DNA of 64,000 nucleotides from Roseovarius sp. MMSF_3281. Lineage in GTDB: Bacteria > Pseudomonadota > Alphaproteobacteria > Rhodobacterales > Rhodobacteraceae. The position numbers and the translations under genes are program-made. The stretch is taken from assembly GCF_030733685.1 (NCBI RefSeq), contig NZ_JASHIM010000009.1:62001-126000 (forward strand). The letters are read 5' to 3'. Positions 1-6,925 of this stretch are shown here, in pieces (positions within the stretch are counted from its first letter, which is position 1; each line of letters starts with the position of its first letter). The notes beneath the pieces are model-generated. The model made no database searches and had not been told where the DNA came from. It saw only the letters and a program-made list of their open reading frames with translations.

Positions 1-1
1 T

Positions 2-1561
2 TTAAAGTCAGAGAAGTTTGATATAAAACTGAAAATATCTGGCTTCGAAGGTGTTCAGGACACAGAAGAAACCATCGATTCATTCCCGATCCTAGAGTTC
101 TACGATTACATGATTTCCGGATATGTGGACGAAAACGGCATCGGCGAACTCACCTACTTCACGCAGAAAATCGATAACGCAAGCGCGGAGCAGTTTTCCG
201 TTGATTTTTCCGGGTTCTTTGAGAAGTCATGCGGTCCTCTTACCTTCGACATCCGGGTTTATGATCGTGACAAGAATGATATCGACCAAATTATTCGTAG
301 AGGTCTGAAGGACAAAGACGGAAACTACCTTGGCAACCTAGCTGCTCGGCAACTGCTGAACTTCAATAATGGCATCGGTGTTTACAGAAACGGATTTCGA
401 GTTCGACCGTTGGGTGATGCACAGTTCGACTGGCTTAAACTCAACCAAAAGAGAATCCAAAACCCTTCCAGAAAAGTTGGGGGAAACCAAGTCATTGGAT
501 TTGTGCACATCGATTCCGAGGAGAGGTCGGGATTGGTTGAGAAAAGTGCCCGGGACGGTCTCAAAGAAAATGCGGCATACGAACGATTGATCGATGTGAC
601 CACCAAGGTCATTGAAGAATTGGAAATTCGAAGATTCGCGTTGCGAAGATCGCTTGACTTGGGCAAGCCGAAGTCTCGCGTCGAAAAGCAAATTCAGCAA
701 TTGTTTTCGGACGACCACATTCGTGTGGACGTGGTTACGAGGCTAGAGCGCGCAGGCATAGGAGAGGCTGTAACCAAAGAAATATCTGACATCCTTACAA
801 GGGACATGGCCGCAAAGAACAAGGCTGCAGAGAGCATTAGGCAAACGGTTGCTGTCTATCAGGGTCAGGCTACTCTCGGAAAAATTGTAAACGTTGTTCT
901 GCATGAAGGGCGTCGGCCACTGAACTTTTTCAAGAACCAAGTTCCGAACCTTGAGTATTGGGCTGGTGTATTTGGCGACAATCCCACATCGCAGAACTTG
1001 GAACAGGTTCTGCCAATTGCAAAGGAACTTGGACACAACGCAGAGGTGTTTGCGCGTCTTTTCGAAAGACTTGACCCACTGGCGGCGGGCAAACGTGCGG
1101 AAGCTCGCCCATTTAACATGTCGGAGGTGTTGAACGGCTCTCTACAAGTGTTTGAAAACACGCTGACAGAAGTCGGAGCTAGTTCGGTCGTCGAGGGTCC
1201 ACTTGATTTCGAACTACTAGGTTGGAAGCAAGATTTCTATGCGATTTTTACCAACTTGATTGATAACAGCGTTTATTGGTTCGCAGAAAAAGGCACGAAG
1301 AACCCTTCGATCATGATACGTTTTGAGGTTTCCGAAAGTGGTCTCGCATACATTGATTATAGAGATAGCGGACCCGGAATTGATAAATCGCTCATCGAAT
1401 CAGAGGTGATTTTCGACCCTGAGTTTTCTACGAAAAGAGATGGTACTGGTTTGGGTCTTGCGATTGCGGGGGAAGCGGCATCAAGAAATGGCCTTGAGTT
1501 GAATGTTCTGGAGTCCGATCAAGGTGCGTATTTCAGGTTGCAACCCGAAAACGGAGAATAG
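2..1561 (+). CDS. Double-GHKL ATPase (MutL/MORC-like plus histidine-kinase-like), 5' truncated by window edge
   Basis: The reading frame is open from base 2 to the stop at 1559-1561, so the start and most of the first ATPase domain lie off the window. Numbering from the Met at 110, residues 30-135 resemble the S5-like transducer of MutL/MORC ATPases (NNGIGVYRNGFRVRPLG near 86-102, GGNQVIGFVHI near 124-134). A helical segment follows with a DHp-like stretch VVLHEGRRPL (His265). A second GHKL domain has an N box (NLIDN 382-386), a G1 box (DSGPGID 419-425) and a G2 box (GTGLGLA 445-451). It is therefore both a MORC-like ATPase and a histidine-kinase-like protein. A receiver gene starts 2 bp downstream and a Vsr gene follows, which suggests DNA-modification or phage-defence work; that role is inferred. 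Confidence 0.8.
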   Translation, partial: LKSEKFDIKLKISGFEGVQDTEETIDSFPILEFYDYMISGYVDENGIGELTYFTQKIDNASAEQFSVDFSGFFEKSCGPLTFDIRVYDRDKNDIDQIIRRGLKDKDGNYLGNLAARQLLNFNNGIGVYRNGFRVRPLGDAQFDWLKLNQKRIQNPSRKVGGNQVIGFVHIDSEERSGLVEKSARDGLKENAAYERLIDVTTKVIEELEIRRFALRRSLDLGKPKSRVEKQIQQLFSDDHIRVDVVTRLERAGIGEAVTKEISDILTRDMAAKNKAAESIRQTVAVYQGQATLGKIVNVVLHEGRRPLNFFKNQVPNLEYWAGVFGDNPTSQNLEQVLPIAKELGHNAEVFARLFERLDPLAAGKRAEARPFNMSEVLNGSLQVFENTLTEVGASSVVEGPLDFELLGWKQDFYAIFTNLIDNSVYWFAEKGTKNPSIMIRFEVSESGLAYIDYRDSGPGIDKSLIESEVIFDPEFSTKRDGTGLGLAIAGEAASRNGLELNVLESDQGAYFRLQPENGE

Positions 1562-1563
1562 AT

Positions 1564-2610
1564 TTGACTATTAAGCTATTGTTGGTGGAAGACGATGAAG
1601 GCGACCGTCAAGGCTTTATGCAAAGCGTAACTCGTTTCAACCATGAGAACAAAACCGAATTTGAAGTCGTTCCTTTTGGTACATTAAACGAAACTTTGAG
1701 TGCTTTGGACAGCAGCTTTGACTGCGCTGTCATTGATATGAAGTTAGGTGATGCAGGCGCTGAAGGTAATGAGGTTCTTAAGGCTTTTGGCGAGGCGAAT
1801 CTTCGAATGCCAGTTGTAATCCTAACCGGAACACCCAGTGAAGCCGATGATAGGTTCGTGCACATTGACGTGCAAAAAAAGGGTGATGCAGATCACATCG
1901 AAATTCTCGAAGACTTTCGCCAAGTATATGCCTCGGGTTTGACTAGGGTAATGGGTGGACGTGGGCTTGTTGAACAGTCGTTGAGTCAGGTGTTTAAGTC
2001 CAATCTGCTAAGTCAAAAAGAGGCATGGAAGAGGTATGGGCAGCAAGACCCTGAAAAGTCAGAAAAGGCATTGATGCGCCATGTCATGAACCATCTAATT
2101 AGTATGGTCGACATGGACGAAGAGAGCTGTGTTCCAGAAGAATTCTATATCCACCCTCCTGTCGACAGTATTACACGAACTGGAAGCGTGGTTCAGTCCA
2201 AGCAGAGCGGAGACTACTATGCTATTCTCACACCCCTGTGTGATTTGACAACCCGGGCTAACGGCGAGATCAGTGCCAGAAAGCTCATGCTGTGTAGGAT
2301 TTCGTCATTTGATGATTGTGTTTCAGAGCTTCCACAAGACAAACAAAACAAAAAAGGTAGGGAAGCATTCAAGGACAATTTGGAGCGAAACAACAAAGGG
2401 TCTTATCATTTTCTGCCTGAGACAGAATTTTTCGCGGGCGGTTATTTGGATTTTGAAGCATTGACTTCGGTACCGAAAGCAGGGTTTTCAGAGCAATTCA
2501 GTGATCCACTTCTCCAGATTTCGCCAGCGTTTATCAAGGACATCATCGCGCGGTTTTCGTCTCATTTTGGCAGGCAAGGACAACCTACCCTTACCTTTGC
2601 CAACGAGTGA
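1564..2610 (+). CDS. Response-regulator receiver protein with uncharacterised C-terminal region
   Basis: 348 aa, TTG start two bases after the preceding stop, with GGAG a few bases upstream. The N-terminal 110 residues form a receiver: acidic pair D10-D11, probable phosphoacceptor D58 (AVIDMKLGD), the LTGT switch Thr near residue 90 and a Lys in QKKGD near 105. The remaining 230 residues match no DNA-binding or enzymatic output domain that I recognise. The preceding gene, with its histidine-kinase-like domain and conserved His, is the natural phosphodonor candidate. The two are almost certainly cotranscribed. What the C-terminal part does is unknown. Confidence 0.8.
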   Translation: MTIKLLLVEDDEGDRQGFMQSVTRFNHENKTEFEVVPFGTLNETLSALDSSFDCAVIDMKLGDAGAEGNEVLKAFGEANLRMPVVILTGTPSEADDRFVHIDVQKKGDADHIEILEDFRQVYASGLTRVMGGRGLVEQSLSQVFKSNLLSQKEAWKRYGQQDPEKSEKALMRHVMNHLISMVDMDEESCVPEEFYIHPPVDSITRTGSVVQSKQSGDYYAILTPLCDLTTRANGEISARKLMLCRISSFDDCVSELPQDKQNKKGREAFKDNLERNNKGSYHFLPETEFFAGGYLDFEALTSVPKAGFSEQFSDPLLQISPAFIKDIIARFSSHFGRQGQPTLTFANE

Positions 2611-2679
2611 TCCTTAGTGGACGATGGCGCGGCTATTTTGTTCGAAGCAAGACCTCAGAGAGTCTAGGGACAAAAGCGC

Positions 2680-3138
2680 GTGACTAGGAAACGTAACGGT
2701 GATGGCAATGTGACTTCTGTGTCGGCAACACGCTCTTTCAACATGTCTCGCATCCGTGCAAAGGATACGAAACCGGAGCTGATCGTGAGGCGAATTCTGC
2801 ACTCAATGGGCTACCGCTACAGGCTACATGCACCGAAGTTGCCCGGCAGGCCAGACATCGTGTTTCGTCCTCTTAGAAAGGTGATCTTCGTTCATGGGTG
2901 CTATTGGCATCGACATCCAGGCTGCCCGAAGACAACGACCCCAAAAACAAGGCAAGACTTTTGGCAAGCGAAATTTGAAAGAAATGTTCAGCGTGACCGC
3001 GACGTGATGAAGAAACTTACAGAAATGGGCTGGTCGTATTTGGTTGTTTGGGAATGCGAAACCATTGATGCAGATCTTCTTGTGCGGAGACTGTCTACAT
3101 TTCTAGCATTTGACAGGACAACGTGCGCCGGTGTCTGA
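2680..3138 (+). CDS. vsr: Very short patch repair (Vsr) endonuclease
   Basis: 152 aa, the usual Vsr length, GTG start. Vsr nicks DNA at T:G mismatches produced by deamination of 5-methylcytosine. The family core is present: SATRSFNMSRIRAKDTKPE, the catalytic Asp in PGRPDIVF (D59, equivalent to E. coli D51), and HGCYWHRHPGC with the catalytic and zinc-binding His/Cys residues (H72, C74, H77, H79, C82). The C-terminal VVWECE supplies the last zinc Cys. Vsr genes normally accompany a cytosine-5 methyltransferase, and none is visible here, so one may lie off the left edge. It follows the GHKL/receiver pair on the same strand with a 69-bp gap. Confidence 0.93.
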   Translation: MTRKRNGDGNVTSVSATRSFNMSRIRAKDTKPELIVRRILHSMGYRYRLHAPKLPGRPDIVFRPLRKVIFVHGCYWHRHPGCPKTTTPKTRQDFWQAKFERNVQRDRDVMKKLTEMGWSYLVVWECETIDADLLVRRLSTFLAFDRTTCAGV

Positions 3139-3275
3139 TTTGAAGAAGCAGCACCGCCGCATGTCTGTTCCTAGTTGAACGACCGGTATGGGCCGAAATG
3201 CGTCAGGCCGCCTCTGAACGGAGTGCCCGCGCAAAGCATCCGCTTCATGTACAAACCTGTTGTGTAGAGTTGCGT
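3139..3275. other. Intergenic gap between convergent vsr and resolvase
   Basis: Short convergent gap with a stretch (about 3180-3240) that looks more GC-rich than the neighbouring genes. No ORF, tRNA or clear terminator was found. Confidence 0.4.
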
Positions 3276-3878
3276 TTAAGCGATCTGAATGAGTTGATAT
3301 TTCGCGCGAACGACTGGGATTTCTTCGTCAAAACGTTCGTCGGCAACTCGATAAACAGTCTTCGTTGAACAGTTCTGATCGCGTGCAATCTGTGTGATCG
3401 TCATATCTGTTGTTTCGATAAGACGTGCGATTTCGTCATGATCATACTGAACCTTTCGACCTTTGTACTTTCCTTTCTGTTTCGCCTTTTGGATGCCTTC
3501 TCGTTGACGCTGTTTTAGAATATCGCGCTCGAACTCGGCGAAGGCGCTCATGATATGAAGCTGAAGTCGCGATTGCGGATCGTCGTCATCACGTGCGAAA
3601 CGCAAACTGTTCTTGATGAAGTAAACTGCCGCGCCTTTTGCATTCAGTTCTTCAACGATAGCGGTTAGATCTTTCAAATTTCTTGCAAGTCGATCAATCG
3701 ACCAGACAACTATCTCGTCTCCGTCTCGCGCATACCTGATCATTTCCCGTAATTGGGGGCGCTCTCGAAACGCCCCAGAAAGTTTTTCTTCGAAAATTTT
3801 GTCAACGTTGCCCAATTCTTGCCGGTCAAGATTTTGGTCGAGCGACGAAACGCGACGGTATCCAATTTTCTCACCCAT
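3276..3878 (-). CDS. Serine recombinase (resolvase/invertase family)
   Basis: 200 aa, typical of small resolvase/invertase proteins. The N-terminal catalytic motif YRRVSSLDQN places the nucleophile at Ser11. VVWSIDRLARNLKDL and the later FAEFERDILKQRQREGI match the conserved catalytic Arg region and E-helix. The C-terminal third (TITQIARDQNCSTKTVYRV) is a helix-turn-helix, so the protein is full length. Its start codon overlaps the stop of the upstream 164-aa gene by one base (TAATG), which indicates translational coupling. It probably resolves or inverts DNA of the mobile region; the recombination site is not identified. Confidence 0.92.
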   Translation of the reverse strand: MGEKIGYRRVSSLDQNLDRQELGNVDKIFEEKLSGAFRERPQLREMIRYARDGDEIVVWSIDRLARNLKDLTAIVEELNAKGAAVYFIKNSLRFARDDDDPQSRLQLHIMSAFAEFERDILKQRQREGIQKAKQKGKYKGRKVQYDHDEIARLIETTDMTITQIARDQNCSTKTVYRVADERFDEEIPVVRAKYQLIQIA

Positions 3879-4372
3879 TACTCTGTGCCTGCATACCGTT
3901 GTGGGTCATCATTGGCGACGTCATACATGAGATCTTTCAGGCTCTTTTCTTGATCCTCAGTGAAGAAAATGCCCGCCTCTGCATAATGCTGCAGCATACT
4001 TTCGAACATATCGCTGATTTGAACGCCAGTACGTCCGAAGCACGTCCGAAGTTTGCGCAGCATCGCACTACTGACTTCGGCCCGGATATCACGCTCGAAT
4101 TCGAAATCTGATATGTATCGGTTCGCCGGAAACCATTCGAGTATGGGACTACTGTCGTCGTCGGCATCGTAATTTTGCCAACGCCCAGGCTGGACCTCGG
4201 CTCCAAGCTCATCAACGTAAATAGGCTCCTCAGAAATGTTCTCGAAAATGTACAAACCGGTTTTGACAATGTTCGGCTGTATCATCCGAATTTTATTAAA
4301 CCGGTCGATGAATTCCTCGACTTCGTGCGGTTGCATTTTTGTCTGGTCGTTCGGTTGTGTTAATTTTGGCAT
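3878..4372 (-). CDS. Hypothetical protein coupled to the serine recombinase
   Basis: 164 aa, mostly acidic, with no signal peptide, membrane segment or family that I recognise. Residues 17-35 are predicted helical, and the middle has an acidic patch (YDADDDSSP). It is the first gene of a two-gene operon and shares one base with the recombinase start, so it may be an accessory factor of that recombinase. That functional link rests only on the coupling. Confidence 0.65.
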   Translation of the reverse strand: MPKLTQPNDQTKMQPHEVEEFIDRFNKIRMIQPNIVKTGLYIFENISEEPIYVDELGAEVQPGRWQNYDADDDSSPILEWFPANRYISDFEFERDIRAEVSSAMLRKLRTCFGRTGVQISDMFESMLQHYAEAGIFFTEDQEKSLKDLMYDVANDDPQRYAGTE

Positions 4373-4791
4373 TTGTTTCTCCCGTAATTTGTCTTATGGG
4401 TCTTAGGTAACAACGACAGATTAAGACAAAATTTAAGAACTAACTCTAACGCATGCGGGTAGGGGAATTTCTGTGTGCGGGTGCAAGGGTAGACCCTAAC
4501 GCACTGCGGGTCTGCTGAATGTCGAGATTAATCGGTCACTAATCACTTCAAAGCTGATCTAGGGTTTGCCACATGACAAAAGGTTCCCAGCTTGCCTGAC
4601 GTGTGCCCTCCGTTACTTATACGATGGATCGAGGGATGGGTGAAACTTCGGTTGCCGTGACCGGCAGTAATGCGCAGAAAGCGGGGTTTGCAAAGTTTGG
4701 GCGGTTTCCCGACAGCGGACCTCCAAGCTAAGTGTCGCAAATGCCGGGGCCATTGTTCCCGTTGGCTCCATCTGCTCATTGCTAGGGTTCT
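4373..4791. other. 419-bp gene-free region with short GCGGGT repeats
   Basis: Upstream region of the recombinase operon. The half nearest the operon is AT-rich and carries near-identical repeats (TAACGCATGCGGGT at 4447-4460, TAACGCACTGCGGGT at 4497-4511) with a shorter GTGTGCGGGT at 4472-4481 between them. The half from about 4600 to 4790 is more GC-rich and has only an implausible ORF on the minus strand. No RNA gene was recognised. Confidence 0.5.
4447..4511. repeat. Short spaced GCGGGT repeats upstream of the recombinase operon
   Basis: Two copies of TAACGCA(C)TGCGGGT 50 bp apart with a partial copy between them. They lie 75-140 bp before the start of the 164-aa gene, where an operator or a recombination accessory site would be expected. 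This is suggestive only. Confidence 0.4.
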
Positions 4792-5601
4792 GTGGAGCTT
4801 TCCCTCGTGGGTAAGTTCAGTCACGTTATGGAAATGATTCGTCCGCTCATAGTTGTTGCAGCTTCGATCCTAGGGATTTCAAGCGTGGCCTTTTGTGGCT
4901 TCGCTCTGAATGCCTTGCCGGGATTCTTGTATCTGGTTGATCCTGGCATGTACGCGTCGTTCCTTGCCGCTCTTGTTTTTGACCTGGTAGCAGCCATCGC
5001 CGTTGGACGTCTGTGTGTTATGCTCGTGTCGGCGTTACTTGGGCAAATGAGTGTCATTGTAAATCGCAGTGACAACAATTCCCGCCGTAGAACGCGAATT
5101 CTTATGTGGTCAGTCATGTCTAGATCTCCAATCGCATTGCAATATGCGTCGATAGGACTGAGCTTGGCATTATTTGCATTTCTATATCTCGGATGGGCCG
5201 GTGCATTTGCATACTTCATGATTGCCGGAATACTCTGCTTTGGAGGGTTCTTCCTTCTTTTTAGGTTTAAGAGGCAAATTCTGGGGGTTGTTCGCCCGCC
5301 CTTCGACAGTGAGGAACTACTCAAATTGATCGCCGAAAAGAAGGTGAGTTTCACAGTCTCTACGACTATCGCGGCGTTAGCTTTTTCGTTAGGTGTGACC
5401 AGAGCGGAAGTGATCTTTGAACAAGAGGGTGTGTGGATTTGTAACGATACCACTTCGTTCGACGGTGCGGTCCTTGGAAGGTCGTTAGGTGGTTTGGTCG
5501 TTGTCTTGCATGACGACGAAGGCGATCCACAAAGTGTAAAAATTGTTGACCCCAAGGCCGAGGGATTTTCTCTTTCAGCAACGCGTGCTGGGTGTCACTA
5601 G
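4792..5601 (+). CDS. Hypothetical multi-pass membrane protein
   Basis: 269 aa from a GTG at 4792; an ATG at 4828 (MEMIRPLIVV) is a good alternative start because the first hydrophobic helix begins just after it. Hydrophobic segments lie near residues 15-45, 55-80, 120-140, 143-165 and, more weakly, 183-200, so four or five membrane helices are likely. The C-terminal 70 residues are soluble (VWICNDTTSFDGAVLGRSL onward). I recognise no family. It stands alone between two gene-free stretches inside the AT-rich accessory region. Confidence 0.65.
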   Translation: MELSLVGKFSHVMEMIRPLIVVAASILGISSVAFCGFALNALPGFLYLVDPGMYASFLAALVFDLVAAIAVGRLCVMLVSALLGQMSVIVNRSDNNSRRRTRILMWSVMSRSPIALQYASIGLSLALFAFLYLGWAGAFAYFMIAGILCFGGFFLLFRFKRQILGVVRPPFDSEELLKLIAEKKVSFTVSTTIAALAFSLGVTRAEVIFEQEGVWICNDTTSFDGAVLGRSLGGLVVVLHDDEGDPQSVKIVDPKAEGFSLSATRAGCH

Positions 5602-6010
5602 GTCCTGATGGCTTAGAAGCCATTTTCGCATATCGCAATTCAAGCAGATTCTCTTCCACATTAATCTTTTACGGCCTTCTCGCCGTTGCTATGGATCGCC
5701 TCACGCATTTCGGAGGGCGGCGGCTTTGGCGGCGTGAAACAACCAAGGAGCCTCGGGCACGGGCCGGACTGTCGCCGCACCACAGAAGGATGTTGCTGGC
5801 ATTTAGCGGATCAGGCGAAGGGCTGGCCGTGACTTATGGCCGCTTGGTCCCGCATGCCGGTCACTCAACGGACGCAAAGCGAAAGTCTGCTCTGATGAAC
5901 CCCACCGTTTCGCCCCATGTCCGCTTCGGGGCTGAAACCCATTATCTGACGTTTTCTTTTAGGATTCTTGCCTCCAGACCTCACGCCTGTCTTTAAACCG
6001 GGATCTTGCT
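5602..6010. other. 409-bp gene-free region, probably decayed DNA
   Basis: The region between the membrane-protein stop and the HNH-like gene stop is clearly more GC-rich than its flanks from about 5690 to 5960. The only plus-strand ORF (5592-5996) has low-complexity Arg/His/Ser-rich composition and overlaps the end of the preceding gene, so I do not accept it. It looks like a remnant of other DNA. Confidence 0.4.
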
Positions 6011-6841
6011 TCAGGTGCAGAAGACTAGCTTCTCCAAACCCGGAGACGTCAACTGCGCTGTCGGTCGATGAGGTCCCACAAGGTCTCCTAGAGCGTCTAT
6101 TAGCGGTTTGACGTGCTTTTCATCGTCGGTTGCAAATAAGAGCATAGACAAAGAACTTTGAAACATAACGACCGACGCAAGCAAGCCTTTCCCATCGGTA
6201 TTATAGTTGAGAGAAAACTGTCCGTGTGACACTTTCCGTCCTTGTTCAAGCTGGCCGAAAAGGGGCATCATACTTAGACATGCATGGTACATCTCCATTG
6301 GCATACCTTTGTTTAAGTACCACTCCGTGAACAGCACTCCGCTCATTTCAATGGGACGCCCACAAAGTTTTGAAAAGGCCGCCATGGCAACTTTCTCAGA
6401 GAACAGGTGAAGATGCCGCCTGACTTCAGGGCCATTGGCAGACAGCTCAATCGCAGGTCGCAAGAGTCCATTAACCCGAAGCATGGTGTCTTTTCTTGCA
6501 TGTGGTGGTGCCAATTCTTTTGAGACACTTGGGGCGGTGTTCCTCACTGAACTCAATAGTTTTGAGAATTTTTTGACCTTCCATGCATTCTCATTGAAAG
6601 GCTCAATCATAGCAAACATCTGCGCTACTGCGTCTACGCCTGTTGTACCGTTATTGCATCTCTCACAACTTGGGAATTCCCATCCCTTAGGCCGGTCGCG
6701 ATCCTTAAACATTCCAATAGGAGGCATGTGTTCCAGAGTGAACGGCCCAGTTGATGAACAGTACACGCACCGCTCTGCATTATCTAACAGCGATTTGTGT
6801 CGGATTTCTTTTTGTTTCTTTTCACCCAATTTTCCACCCAT
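6011..6841 (-). CDS. HNH-like treble-clef protein, possible nuclease
   Basis: 276 aa from the ATG at 6841, which has GGTGA about 8 bases upstream; an in-frame ATG at 6892 is less likely. The N-terminal part has CVYC, then TLEHMPP, then SCERCNN. This is the Cys pair - His - Cys pair pattern of HNH/treble-clef nucleases, with Asn-Asn after the last Cys. The remaining 200 residues (LHLFSEKVAMAAFSKLCGRP and similar) are of unknown fold. It may be a restriction or defence nuclease, inferred from the motif and the accessory-region location. The gene downstream on the same strand is separated by the gene-free region. Confidence 0.7.
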   Translation of the reverse strand: MGGKLGEKKQKEIRHKSLLDNAERCVYCSSTGPFTLEHMPPIGMFKDRDRPKGWEFPSCERCNNGTTGVDAVAQMFAMIEPFNENAWKVKKFSKLLSSVRNTAPSVSKELAPPHARKDTMLRVNGLLRPAIELSANGPEVRRHLHLFSEKVAMAAFSKLCGRPIEMSGVLFTEWYLNKGMPMEMYHACLSMMPLFGQLEQGRKVSHGQFSLNYNTDGKGLLASVVMFQSSLSMLLFATDDEKHVKPLIDALGDLVGPHRPTAQLTSPGLEKLVFCT

Positions 6842-6925
6842 CAAGATTTTCACCAAAGCATAGTAGCATCTGAATCTTGAATGAATGACCAAGTTGCCGA
6901 GGCAATTCTTTCTCTTTTTGGTGAG

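Noticed and set aside
4543..4824. 93-aa minus-strand ORF
   Set aside because: Its composition is unlike a protein and it overlaps the 5' end of the membrane-protein gene.
5592..5996. 134-aa plus-strand ORF
   Set aside because: It overlaps the membrane protein, has low-complexity Arg/His/Ser-rich composition and no ribosome-binding site; it lies in decayed DNA.
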